Notes: a model not told the origin generated them from the letters alone. Shown: positions 28,543-36,825, counted from the stretch's first letter. The stretch: 64,000 nt of DNA from Fibrobacter succinogenes (GCA_902799745.1 CADCBQ010000013.1:1-64000); one strand, 5' to 3'. Translations and numbers: made by a program.

Positions 28543-29565
28543 CTATTTCACGACCTGGTTCTTGCCGTGCTTCTTTCCCCAATAGAGTTTTTCGTCGGCC
28601 TGACGGATATATTCCTCATAGTCCGCAATATTTTCGCCAGTGCTAAGGCCAATCGTTGCCGTAATAGAAACTTTAGAATTCTTGTAATAAACCACCTGTT
28701 CCGCAAGTTTGGCGCGGAAATTACTCAAAAGTTCCAAAGCGTGGGCATTATCCATCTGAGGCAGGTACAACACAAATTCTTCACCTCCCCAACGAACTGC
28801 CACGCCATTTTGAGGAAGACAACTTTCAATACACTTGCTCACCGCAGCCAAGACCTTATCGCCCGTTTCATGGCCATAGGTGTCGTTAATTTTCTTGAAG
28901 TCATCCACATCCAACATAGCCACTGAGTAAGAGGTTTCTTTTTCCTCTTTGCTACGCTTCATGATGCCTTCAAAGAATCGGCGGTTATAGAGTCCGGTCA
29001 GCATGTCATGATTGATGTTATAGTCCAGCTTTTCACGAGTGGTTTTAAGTTCTATCAAGTAAAGGTTTGACAAATAGAACAGCGTAAACAACGTAATGAT
29101 CAAGTTCATGACTTTCACAAAAGAGCTGTGAAGCAGTACCAAATCCATCAGTTCCGGGTAAAAGGAATAATTAAAAACGGAAATCAAGCTAATTGCAACC
29201 GCAAGCATAGCTCCAATAAGCTGATATATGTGTTTTTTCCTGTTGGAATAAGGCAGCATAAAGAAAATCACCGCCACCATGCCAATGACAAAAGTCAAGG
29301 TACCAAAATGACCGCCAGAAATCAATTCCGTCATGGCAGAGAAAAAGATAATTTCGAAATAGGCAAAAGAAATCCTGAAATTTTCATTCTTGAAAATCGT
29401 AAGAATTGAAATGTACAATACAGAGCTAAAGCAGTTTAGAACCACCAGCGGGAAAAGCCCAAACTTCCAAAACAGGAACACGTTAAAAACATGAACGCAC
29501 AGACACATAATCAAGAAGATTACGGTCCTATGCTTCGAGAGCGTATTGATAAGATTTTTCGGCAT
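28543..29565 (-). CDS. Membrane-bound diguanylate cyclase (GGDEF)
   Basis: 340 residues. About six membrane helices in residues 15-165 have no recognised sensor fold. The GGDEF domain (about 185-340) has HDMLTGLYNRRFF, VDDFKKINDTYGHETGD and the active-site motif RWGGEEFVLYLP. All catalytic residues look intact. The RxxD inhibitory site normally five residues before GGEEF is absent, so product inhibition at that site is not expected. It should make cyclic di-GMP in response to a membrane signal. It lies upstream of, and co-directional with, the UDP-glucuronate decarboxylase, hinting at a link to polysaccharide or surface life (inference). Confidence 0.93.
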   Translation of the reverse strand: MPKNLINTLSKHRTVIFLIMCLCVHVFNVFLFWKFGLFPLVVLNCFSSVLYISILTIFKNENFRISFAYFEIIFFSAMTELISGGHFGTLTFVIGMVAVIFFMLPYSNRKKHIYQLIGAMLAVAISLISVFNYSFYPELMDLVLLHSSFVKVMNLIITLFTLFYLSNLYLIELKTTREKLDYNINHDMLTGLYNRRFFEGIMKRSKEEKETSYSVAMLDVDDFKKINDTYGHETGDKVLAAVSKCIESCLPQNGVAVRWGGEEFVLYLPQMDNAHALELLSNFRAKLAEQVVYYKNSKVSITATIGLSTGENIADYEEYIRQADEKLYWGKKHGKNQVVK

Positions 29566-29594
29566 TTGTTTTTCCCCTTCTTACTTGAGAAAAC

Positions 29595-30422
29595 TTATTC
29601 TTCTTCTGAGTCCCGCGAGTCATCGCCGTAAGCAGAAGTCGCTGTCCCGTTCAACGCTACTAGCCGTATTCCTCGCAGAGTCAAGAACGGATCGTATTTA
29701 TCAATCAGGGATGTTCTGCGAGCAATGGTTTTCCCCCAACCACCGGTCGCATACACGGGCATATCGTCGCAGCCCATTTCCGTTTTGATTTTTCCGATCA
29801 GGAACTCCAACTGAGCAAGGAATCCGTACAGAAGACCTGCACGGATCGCGTCGTCCGTATTGTCTGCTACCACAGCCTCGGGCCATTCAATCGTCACGGG
29901 CAAAAGGCGTGCGGCCTTTTCCGTCAAGGCATCCAAGCTTGCGTTAATGCCGGGAATAATCACGCCACCAGCAAAGGCGCCATCCTTCATGACGTCAAAA
30001 GTGGTCGCGGTCCCCATATCCACGACAATTGCATTCTTGAAGCCAGCCTCGCGCATGGCAACCACATTGCACAAACGGTCGGCACCAGCCATAGACGGGT
30101 TCTGGTAATTAATCTGCAAACCCATGCAGTTTTTGGAATTCACCACCTGCACGCGTTTTTTTAGCAAAGAATCTAAAGCCTTAATCCAGGGGCGTTCCAA
30201 AGCGGGCACCACGGTAGAAAGTCCCACGTGGGTAATCTCTTCGGACTTAATCTTGGAGAACCTCAATAGGCCGCCCACTTTATTCATCACTTCATCAGAG
30301 GTGGTTTCCTTGCGGGTGGTCAGGCGCCAATAATCGACAACCTTGGTATCCTTAAAAATGCCAATCACCGTGTGGGAGTTACCCACATCGACCACAAAAG
30401 AAATCGTATTCGCCTTGTTCAC
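29595..30422 (-). CDS. coaX: Type III pantothenate kinase
   Basis: 275 residues with a GTG start at 30422. Motifs of the CoaX family are VVDVGNSHTVIGIF (about 10-23), GADRLCNVVA (about 112-121), VVDMGTATTFDV (about 132-143) and a late GGWGKTIA. It phosphorylates pantothenate, the first step of coenzyme A synthesis, and uses a monovalent cation (family knowledge). The C-terminal 12 residues are acidic (DDSRDSEEE). It lies directly downstream of the tRNA-Met terminator. Confidence 0.95.
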   Translation of the reverse strand: MNKANTISFVVDVGNSHTVIGIFKDTKVVDYWRLTTRKETTSDEVMNKVGGLLRFSKIKSEEITHVGLSTVVPALERPWIKALDSLLKKRVQVVNSKNCMGLQINYQNPSMAGADRLCNVVAMREAGFKNAIVVDMGTATTFDVMKDGAFAGGVIIPGINASLDALTEKAARLLPVTIEWPEAVVADNTDDAIRAGLLYGFLAQLEFLIGKIKTEMGCDDMPVYATGGWGKTIARRTSLIDKYDPFLTLRGIRLVALNGTATSAYGDDSRDSEEE

Positions 30423-30435
30423 GCAAAAAAAAGAT

Positions 30436-30469
30436 AGAAAAAAAAGTCCTTGGTTTAGAAACCAAGGGC
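30436..30469 (-). terminator. Rho-independent terminator after tRNA-Met
   Basis: CCTTGGTTT and AAACCAAGG form the stem (30448-30467), followed in the minus direction by a run of eight or more T. Confidence 0.85.
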
Positions 30470-30474
30470 TTTCG

Positions 30475-30548
30475 TGGAGCCTCCGGGACTTGAACCCGGA
30501 ACCCGCGGGTTATGAGTCCGCTGCTCTAACCAATTGAGCTAAAGCTCC
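30475..30548 (-). tRNA. tRNA with CAT anticodon (tRNA-Met type)
   Basis: 74 bases without encoded CCA. The acceptor GGAGCTT pairs with AGGCTCC, the D-arm is TAGCTCAATTGGTTAGAGCA, the anticodon loop is CTCATAA and the T-arm contains GGGTTCAAGTCCC. The base pair next to the loop is an A-C mismatch. Elongator Met is the best guess; tRNA-Ile2 (modified CAT) cannot be excluded, and the acceptor with a paired first base argues against initiator. Confidence 0.93.
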
Positions 30549-30556
30549 GTGCAAGC

Positions 30557-30564
30557 CAAATATA
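30557..30564 (-). promoter_or_regulatory. TATATTTG promoter motif of tRNA-Met
   Basis: Minus-strand TATATTTG ends 8 bases before the mature tRNA 5' end, as expected for a -10-like element of a short-leader tRNA gene. Confidence 0.6.
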
Positions 30565-30657
30565 ATAAAAAAAATTTCGTTTAAATGCGATTTGGGGACT
30601 TTTTCCAAGTGAATCTTTTTTTTATTTCCTAAATTATAGGGCATCAACATACTCTAC

Positions 30658-30673
30658 CGGGATCGCCATCCCG
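30658..30673 (+). promoter_or_regulatory. Hairpin in the leader of the polyamine gene
   Basis: CGGGAT-CGCC-ATCCCG is a perfect 6-bp stem about 38 bases before the ATG at 30711. Its role is unknown; a regulatory leader is possible. Confidence 0.4.
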
Positions 30674-30710
30674 ATGGATTAACTCTCAACAAATGAGGAA
30701 AAAACAAAAA

Positions 30711-31979
30711 ATGGCAAGAGCATTGATTATCGGTTGTGGCGCCGTTGCCACAGTTGCTATCAAGAAGTGCTGCACCTGCAGCGAAGTTTTTAGCGAAATC
30801 TGAAGCCGCCACCGCGAAAACTGCGAAAAGCTGGCCCAGGAACTCCGCCCGAACACAAAGACAGTCATTACGACTGCAGCCGTTGACGCCGACAAGGCCG
30901 AAAATGTCTCTGCTCTGATTAAGGAATATAAGCCGGACCTGGTGATGAACATCGCTCTTCCGTACCAGGATCTCGCCATTATGGACGCCTGCCTCGAATG
31001 TGGCGTGAACTACATGGACACGGCTAACTATGAACCCGAAAACATCGACGATCCCGAATGGCGCAAGGTCTACGACAAGCGCTGCAAAGAACAGGGTTTC
31101 AGCGCCTACTTCGACTACAGCTGGCAGTGGGCATACAAAGAAAAGTTTGAAAAGGCCGGTCTCACGGCTCTGCTCGGTTCGGGCTTTGACCCGGGTGTTT
31201 CCCAGGCATACTGCGCCTACGCCCTGAAGCACCAGTTCGACACCATTGAAGAAATCGATATCCTCGACTGCAACGGCGGCGATCACGGTTACAAGTTCGC
31301 CACGAACTTCAACCCCGAAATCAACCTCCGCGAAGTCTCTGCTCCGGGTAGCTACTGGGATACCGACGCTAACGGCAAGGGCCACTGGGTTGAAATTCCG
31401 GCCATGAGCATCAAGCGCGAATACAACTTTGACGAAGTCGGCCAGAAGGACATGTACCTGCTGCACCACGAAGAAATCGAATCCTTGGCCCAGAACATTC
31501 CGGGCGTCAAGCGCATCCGATTCTTCATGACTTTCGGTCAGAGCTATCTTGACCACATGCGCTGCCTCGAAGACGTGGGCATGCTCTCTACTCAGCCCAT
31601 CAAGTTCCAGGGTCAGGACATCGTGCCTATCCAGTTCTTGAAGGCTCTCCTTCCGGACCCGGCAAGCCTCGGCCCCCGCACCAAGGGCAAGACCAACATC
31701 GGTTGTATCTTCAAGGGTAAGAAAGACGGTAAGGACAAGAGTTACTACCTGTACAATGTCTGCGATCACCAGGAATGCTACAAGGAACTCGGCAGCCAGG
31801 CTATCGCCTACACCACTGGCGTTCCGGCCATGTGCGGCGCCATGATGGTGCTCACCGGCAAGTGGAACAAGCCGGGCGTGCATACCGTCGAAGAATTCGA
31901 CCCGGATCCGTTCATGGATGCCCTCACTAAGTACGGCCTCCCCTGGAAGGAAAACTTCAATCCTGTCCTCGTTGACTAG
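30711..31979 (+). pseudogene. Carboxy(nor)spermidine dehydrogenase interrupted by in-frame TGA
   Basis: The frame from the ATG at 30711 (GAGGAA site at 30695) reads MARALIIGCGAVATVAIKK, a Rossmann start, to residue 30, then TGA at 30801-30803, then continues in the same frame without another stop to 31979 (about 422 codons). The downstream part is well preserved (GVNYMDTANYEP, LTALLGSGFDPGVSQAYCAY, DCNGGDHG). This family (related to saccharopine dehydrogenase) joins aspartate semialdehyde to a diamine in the alternative spermidine route. speA follows 11 bases later. The family's second strand usually reads like I..ASR here, so a 6-base deletion that created the TGA would explain the sequence (inference). 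Restart at the ATG at 30942 would lose the cofactor fold. Alternatives are an assembly error or readthrough. Confidence 0.82.
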
Positions 31980-31990
31980 AGAGACCTGAA

Positions 31991-33889
31991 ATGAAAAAAT
32001 GGCGCATTGACGATTCCCGTGACTTGTACAACGTCAAGGGTTGGGGCGTAAACTACTTCGACATCAACGAAAAGGGCCATGCCACGGTACATCCGCTCAA
32101 GGATGGCGGTCCGGACATAGACCTTTACGAACTGGTGCAAGAACTTTCGCTCCGCGATGTTTCGACTCCGATGCTGCTGCGTTTCCCGGATATCCTGGAC
32201 AGCCGCATCGAAAAGATCAATGAATGCTTCAACAAGTCCCGCAAGGAATACGGTTTCAACGGAAGCTACTACAGCATCTTCCCGATCAAGGTGAACCAGC
32301 AGCGCGCTGTCTTGGAAGAAATCGTAAGCCACGGCAAGAAGTACAACATCGGTCTTGAAGCCGGTTCCAAGCCGGAACTGCATGCGGTACTCGCGAACAT
32401 GGACAATCCGGATTCGCTGATTATCTGCAACGGCTACAAGGACGAAGACTTTATTGAACTCGCTCTTCTTGCGCAAAAGATGGGCAAGAAGATTTTCGTT
32501 GTCGTCGAAAAGATGAACGAACTCCACCTGGTGGTGGAACTCTCGCGTCGCATCGGCGTGCGCCCGAACATCGGTATTCGCATCAAGCTCGCCAGCTCCG
32601 GTAGCGGCAAGTGGGAAGAATCCGGCGGATACCACAGCAAGTTCGGCCTGAACAGTTCCGAACTGTTGGAAGCTCTCGACTACATCAAGCAAGAGAAGAT
32701 GGAAGACTGCATGAAGCTCATCCACTTCCACCTGGGTAGCCAGATTACCAACATCCGCCACATCAAGAGCGGCCTTCGCGAAGTTTCGCAGTTCTACGTG
32801 CAAATTAAGAAGATGGGCATGGGCCTTGAATTCGTGGACGTAGGCGGCGGTCTCGGCGTTGATTACGACGGCACACGCAGCTCTAACGCAAGTTCCGTGA
32901 ACTACTCCATCCAGGAATACGCAAACGACGTGGTATACGCCATGTTCGAAGCTTGCGAAAACGGCGGCGTTGCCCACCCGAACATTATCGCGGAATCTGG
33001 CCGTGCGCTCGCTGCACACCATTCCATTCTGGTGTTCAATGTTCTGGAAACGGCTGGTCAGGCTTTCTTCGACGAAAACATTCACGAAATTGACGACAAC
33101 GCTCCCGACGCGCTGAAGGACCTTTACGGCATTTACAAGGGACTCACTCCCAAGAACTTGCTCGAAAGTTGGCACGATGCCATTCAGCTGAACGACGACG
33201 TGCTCAATGGTTTCAAGGTCGGCGATTACGACTTGCCCACCCGCGCCATGTGTGAACGCCTGTTCTGGAGCATCGTGCGCAAGGTGGACCTGCTCGCAAA
33301 AGACCTGCGCCATCCGCCTTACGAACTTAGCGAACTTCCGCGTCTGTTGGCCCAGAAGTATTTCTGTAACTTCAGTTTATTCCAGAGCCTGCCGGACAGC
33401 TGGGGCGTGGACCAAGTTTTCCCGCTCATGCCGATCCAGCGCTTGAACGAGGAACCGACTGTCGAAACGACTCTGCAGGATGTCACTTGCGACTCCGACG
33501 GTAAAATCGACATGTTCGTGCGTGGTGGCGATGTAAGCCGCACTCTCCCGCTGCATGAACTGAAGAACGGCGAACCGTACTATATCGCAGTTTATCTCGT
33601 AGGTGCATACCAGGAAATCCTCGGTGACTTGCACAACCTCTTCGGCGATACCAATGCAGTCCACATCGTTTGCAACGATAAGGGCGGCTACGAAATCGAC
33701 AAGGTAATCGACGGTGAATCCGTAGAAGACGTACTCGACTACGTGAACTTCAGCGACAAGGCTCTCGTCCGCACCATGGAAAACTGGGTGTCGCGTTCGG
33801 TGAAGGAAGGAAAGATTAGCCTGCAAGAAGGCAAGGAATTCCTGAACATCTACCGCGGCGGCCTGTACGGTTACACATACCTAGAGTAG
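31991..33889 (+). CDS. speA: Biosynthetic arginine decarboxylase
   Basis: 632 residues, the normal length for SpeA. The PLP-binding segment YYSIFPIKVNQQ (Lys about 98) lies in the N-terminal barrel. Other family motifs are LEAGSKPEL, FHLGSQITN, FVDVGGGLGVDYDG and AESGRA. The enzyme makes agmatine from arginine, the first step to putrescine. It starts 11 bases after the polyamine dehydrogenase gene, so the two form a polyamine operon. No agmatinase or carboxyspermidine decarboxylase gene lies next to them. Confidence 0.97.
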   Translation: MKKWRIDDSRDLYNVKGWGVNYFDINEKGHATVHPLKDGGPDIDLYELVQELSLRDVSTPMLLRFPDILDSRIEKINECFNKSRKEYGFNGSYYSIFPIKVNQQRAVLEEIVSHGKKYNIGLEAGSKPELHAVLANMDNPDSLIICNGYKDEDFIELALLAQKMGKKIFVVVEKMNELHLVVELSRRIGVRPNIGIRIKLASSGSGKWEESGGYHSKFGLNSSELLEALDYIKQEKMEDCMKLIHFHLGSQITNIRHIKSGLREVSQFYVQIKKMGMGLEFVDVGGGLGVDYDGTRSSNASSVNYSIQEYANDVVYAMFEACENGGVAHPNIIAESGRALAAHHSILVFNVLETAGQAFFDENIHEIDDNAPDALKDLYGIYKGLTPKNLLESWHDAIQLNDDVLNGFKVGDYDLPTRAMCERLFWSIVRKVDLLAKDLRHPPYELSELPRLLAQKYFCNFSLFQSLPDSWGVDQVFPLMPIQRLNEEPTVETTLQDVTCDSDGKIDMFVRGGDVSRTLPLHELKNGEPYYIAVYLVGAYQEILGDLHNLFGDTNAVHIVCNDKGGYEIDKVIDGESVEDVLDYVNFSDKALVRTMENWVSRSVKEGKISLQEGKEFLNIYRGGLYGYTYLE

Positions 33890-33898
33890 ACCATAGAA

Positions 33899-33941
33899 AG
33901 TGTCATCCTGAGCGGAGTGCGCAGCACGAAGTCGAAGGATC
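33899..33941 (+). repeat. Dispersed GTCATCC...GTCGAAGGATC repeat (intergenic copy)
   Basis: GTGTCATCCTGAGCG...AGTCGAAGGATCT lies between speA and nudC. Its AAGGA (33935-33939) sits 8 bases before the nudC ATG and is the only ribosome-site-like sequence there. Related copies lie inside two genes at 51103-51153 and 59715-59743. Confidence 0.75.
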
Positions 33942-33947
33942 TAATTC

Positions 33948-34805
33948 ATGATTCACGAAATCGCACCACATATTTTTAATAATGAATTCAAAGTCGTTGA
34001 CCCCAAGGTCACCGACTTTGTTATTCGCTATAATGGCTCCAAAACGCTCCTCAAAAAGAGCGGCGAAGGCTACGCCATCCCGCAAGTTGGCGAGTTCCTA
34101 GCTCTCGAAGGCAAGACACTAGCCGACTTCGAAGGCCATTACCTTTTTAGCATCGACGATACGGCCTTCTTTTTAGACGACAGCAAGGCGACCACCGAAG
34201 CAGAAGCGCCCGAAGGCTACGAATACATGGGCAACCGCACCTTCCGCGGTATGAATCCTGTGGAACGAATGGGTGGCGCCACAGCCGCTCACATTGCCCA
34301 TTGGGAATCGCTGAACAAGTTCTGCGGTCGTTGCGGGAACGTGACCATTCGCGGCGACCACGAACGTTCTATCATTTGTCCCAAGTGTGGCAATGTCGTT
34401 TACCCGCGCATTTCTCCCGTCGTGATTGTAGCGGTACGTAACGGCGACAAGCTCCTAATGGCGCACAACATCGACAACCCGAACCCGAGACTCTTCTTGA
34501 TTTCTGGATTCGTGGAAGTCGGAGAAAGCCTGGAGCAGGCCGTACATCGCGAAGTCATGGAAGAAGCAGGCCTCCGCGTGAAAAACATTCGCTACTTCAG
34601 TTCGCAGCCGTGGGCCTTCAGCGACTCCCTCATCGCAGGCTTTACCGCAGAACTTGACGGCGACGATACCATCCACATGCAAAAGGAAGAACTTTCCGAA
34701 GCCCTGTGGGTCAAGCGCGAAGACATTCCTGAATACGAAACCGACGTCAGCATCAGTTGCTGCCTCATCGAGAATTTCCGCCGCGGCTTTACGGTTTCTT
34801 GCTAG
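33948..34805 (+). CDS. nudC: NADH pyrophosphatase / NAD-cap RNA hydrolase
   Basis: 285 residues. A zinc ribbon of two CxxC pairs (CGRCGN and CPKCGN, about 125-150) is followed by the Nudix box GFVEVGESLEQAVHREVMEEAG (about 186-207, key residues G, REVMEE, G). The SQPWAFSDSLIAGF segment matches the SQPWPFPxS signature that marks NudC among Nudix enzymes. It splits NAD(H) and, in other bacteria, removes NAD caps from RNA. Its ribosome site appears to come from the dispersed repeat just upstream. Its last 17 bases overlap the convergent gene. Confidence 0.95.
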   Translation: MIHEIAPHIFNNEFKVVDPKVTDFVIRYNGSKTLLKKSGEGYAIPQVGEFLALEGKTLADFEGHYLFSIDDTAFFLDDSKATTEAEAPEGYEYMGNRTFRGMNPVERMGGATAAHIAHWESLNKFCGRCGNVTIRGDHERSIICPKCGNVVYPRISPVVIVAVRNGDKLLMAHNIDNPNPRLFLISGFVEVGESLEQAVHREVMEEAGLRVKNIRYFSSQPWAFSDSLIAGFTAELDGDDTIHMQKEELSEALWVKREDIPEYETDVSISCCLIENFRRGFTVSC

Positions 34806-35322
34806 AATCTGCCGGGGCAGTTTCCGGTTTCGGAGCGAGCATCACGTAAAGCGTGTCATGCACCACGACTGTGTCGCGGACATATACTGTATCCGGCTTG
34901 CAGTTAGCTGCAGCTGTTTCTACACTTGAAGAAGACTGTGCCGCAGAAGAAACCGCCTGCGAAGACGAACTTGCAACCTTCACAGAAGAACTTGACTTTG
35001 CAACTGCCGAAGACTTGCCCTTGTTCTTTTCTTCCGCCTCAATCTGTTTCATCAAGGCTTCACGTTCTTCGCGCAATTGGATAAGCTCTTTCTTGTAGCG
35101 TTCCTTGTTCATCGGACGGCGTTCGCGAGCATACTTGCCTTCTACACGATTGATTTTGCGATCCAATTCGCGGACTTGATCATACAGCGGGCCATCGCCT
35201 TCTACAGACGACGACGGACTGAAAAATTCCACAAACTTTTGCCATGTCGTTTTTTCTGCGGCATATCCAGCCGAAACAAGTACAACAGCAGCACACGCAA
35301 TCATCAATTTAAACTTAAGCAT
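34789..35322 (-). CDS. Small exported coiled-coil protein with serine linker
   Basis: 177 residues with a signal peptide (about 1-21, ending AGYA), a strongly charged helical segment predicted as coiled coil (about 45-98), a serine-rich stretch (about 105-135) and a hydrophobic beta-like part with DTVYVRDTVVVHDTLYVM. I recognise no family. The DTVxVxDTVxV repeats are of a kind seen in exported proteins of FCB bacteria. It probably sits in the periplasm or on the surface. It overlaps the end of nudC tail to tail. Confidence 0.75.
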   Translation of the reverse strand: MLKFKLMIACAAVVLVSAGYAAEKTTWQKFVEFFSPSSSVEGDGPLYDQVRELDRKINRVEGKYARERRPMNKERYKKELIQLREEREALMKQIEAEEKNKGKSSAVAKSSSSVKVASSSSQAVSSAAQSSSSVETAAANCKPDTVYVRDTVVVHDTLYVMLAPKPETAPADSSKKP

Positions 35323-35413
35323 ACCTCAATGATAGAAAAATCAGGCCTATAAACATGTCCAAAGAACCCTACCCCTTTACAAACAGCCCATTTTTTCTAA
35401 ATTAACAGCACTC

Positions 35414-35486
35414 GCGGGAGTAGCTCAGTTGGTAGAGCGCGACCTTCCCAAGGTCGATGTCGAGGGTTCGAAACCCTTTTCCCGCT
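35414..35486 (+). tRNA. tRNA-Gly(CCC)
   Basis: 73 bases. The acceptor GCGGGAG pairs with TTCCCGC, the D-arm is GTAGCTCAGTTGGTAGAGC, the anticodon stem CGACC/GGTCG encloses loop TTCCCAA (anticodon CCC), and the T-arm is GAGGGTTCGAAACCCTT. CCA is not encoded. A TAAATTAA motif ends 8 bases upstream, the same spacing as at tRNA-Met. Confidence 0.94.
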
Positions 35487-35488
35487 CT

Positions 35489-35524
35489 AAAATAGAAGGA
35501 TCCCTCTTGGGGTCCTTCTATTTT
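35489..35524 (+). terminator. Strong terminator after tRNA-Gly
   Basis: A 16-base arm starting AAAATAGAAGG pairs with a 16-base arm ending CTTCTATTTT around a TCTT loop. The A- and T-rich ends make it bidirectional. Confidence 0.9.
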
Positions 35525-35544
35525 ATATTTGGGGAAAGATTTTG

Positions 35545-35714
35545 AAGCCGAGTCGAGGGTTCGACTAAATTCTTTTGTGGGCATAAGCCCGTGAAAAGAA
35601 TTTAGGACTTTGAGCGCAGCGATAAGCCCGTAGGGTGAGTCGTCAGCCGCAAAGCGGGGACTGGCGACGAATCAAACCCTTTTCTCTAGCTATTGTGAGT
35701 TAACAAACCCTTTT
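35545..35714. other. Structured intergenic element with tRNA-like fragments
   Basis: Three fold-back structures follow each other: AGTCGA-GGGT-TCGACT (35551-35566), CTAAATTCTTTT paired with AAAAGAATTTAG around an inner GGGC-ATAA-GCCC (35565-35605), and GTCGTCAGCCGC paired with GCGG..CTGGCGAC (35639-35668). GTCGAGGGTTCGA (35552-35564) repeats 13 bases of the tRNA-Gly T-arm, and AAACCCTTTT of the tRNA 3' end recurs at 35674 and 35705. No coding potential is seen. Confidence 0.6.
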
Positions 35715-35718
35715 ATAA

Positions 35719-36672
35719 CTATAAGTAATAATCCGGCCAAATTCCCAAGACCTTTTCATCCGCCTCAAGCTCATCTGCAGGCACATTGCGGCCGACAACG
35801 AGCGCAGAATCAAAGCCAGCGACTTTTGCGCCAAGCACATCCGTGCCCAAGGTATCACCCACCATCAGCACGCGAGAGCCCTCGGGCAAGCTCCGCTTGA
35901 CCTTCTCCCAAATCGCCGGAAAAGGCTTTCCCAAATAAAATGTCTCGCAGCCAGCGCCACCGTTCGTCTCGCACATGGAATCGCGACGCAGCCTTTCGCT
36001 AAGCGCGCCCGAGACAGGTTCACGCACCGTCACGCCATCATCACCTGGAATTTTCGGGGCCCATGCATCGGAATTCAACACCAGGAGCATCGCGCTCGGG
36101 CGCTTCAAAATCTTGACAGCCTGTTCATAAGTTTCAGGCGTATCCTTCGCCGACGAAATCGCAACAATCGGTTCCACAGGTTCCCCAGCCGGGGCCACCG
36201 CCTTAATACCGCAACCTTCGAGCACATGCTTGCCCGTTTCGCGGCCAATGTAATAAACCTCGCGAATATCGCGACGGTTCACGCTGCGGCTGCGCAATTC
36301 AACGCAAAGTTCCTTCAGCAAGCTTCCCGAAGAAATCGTCTCGGCCTCGCTAAACGCGAAGCCTCGCTTTCCGGCATCTGCGGCCAGCACCGAATCCACA
36401 TCAGACGCCGCATTTGTAATCAGACGCATCTGCTTACCAGCCGCGCGCAGCATTGTATACCAATCCAGCGCCCCCTCGTACACAAAGTTCCCGCGGTTAT
36501 AAAGCGTGCCGTAACCGTCAAAGCAAAAAGCATCGTAACGATCCAGCAAATCTTCCATGCGTACACGCTGCGGCGCTGGCGACTCATCCCCTGCGCACAC
36601 ACTCGTTCCCATACCCAGCGATTCAATAATCTGCTTATACCGCAAGTAGATTTCTGTTTCTAATCTTTCCAT
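35719..36672 (-). CDS. HAD-superfamily phosphatase (NagD-like)
   Basis: 317 residues. The HAD motif I is FCFDGYGTLYNRG (about 50-62, nucleophile Asp and the DxxGT pattern), motif II is RLITNAAS (about 88-95), and motif IV is MVGDTLGTDVLGAKVAGFDSA near residue 270. The large cap between them fits the NagD/4-nitrophenylphosphatase class IIA group, which removes phosphate from small sugar or nucleotide phosphates. The substrate is unknown. The gene ends in the structured element beside tRNA-Gly. Confidence 0.85.
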   Translation of the reverse strand: MERLETEIYLRYKQIIESLGMGTSVCAGDESPAPQRVRMEDLLDRYDAFCFDGYGTLYNRGNFVYEGALDWYTMLRAAGKQMRLITNAASDVDSVLAADAGKRGFAFSEAETISSGSLLKELCVELRSRSVNRRDIREVYYIGRETGKHVLEGCGIKAVAPAGEPVEPIVAISSAKDTPETYEQAVKILKRPSAMLLVLNSDAWAPKIPGDDGVTVREPVSGALSERLRRDSMCETNGGAGCETFYLGKPFPAIWEKVKRSLPEGSRVLMVGDTLGTDVLGAKVAGFDSALVVGRNVPADELEADEKVLGIWPDYYL

Positions 36673-36825
36673 ACATTCTTCGGGGTCTTAGGGGTCCACC
36701 CCCTAGGGGAAAGGGTAGCGAAAGACTCAGCGAAAGCCTAACCGCTAAGCGAACATTCCGGAACGGCCATGTGAGCGTGCGGCTTAGGCGAAGCCGAGGC
36801 TTGAGCAAGGGGAAAGCTTTCCCCT
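36673..36825. repeat. Palindrome-rich intergenic element
   Basis: About 150 bases between two minus-strand genes. It contains GGGGTCCACCCC, GGCTTAGGCGAAGCC and a perfect 18-base palindrome AGGGGAAAGCTTTCCCCT (36808-36825) that abuts the stop codon of the next gene. GGGGAAAG occurs near both ends. It looks like a non-coding repeat unit; only one copy is in the window. Confidence 0.5.

Noticed and set aside
30801-30803. Selenocysteine at the TGA
   Set aside because: The family has no redox residue known to me at this site, no SECIS-like hairpin stands out directly downstream, and a small deletion explains the missing strand residues better. I keep it only as an item to test.
30654-31883. 409-codon minus-strand frame over the polyamine dehydrogenase
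   Set aside because: The plus frame carries family motifs over its whole length; the minus frame has none. It does not explain the TGA.
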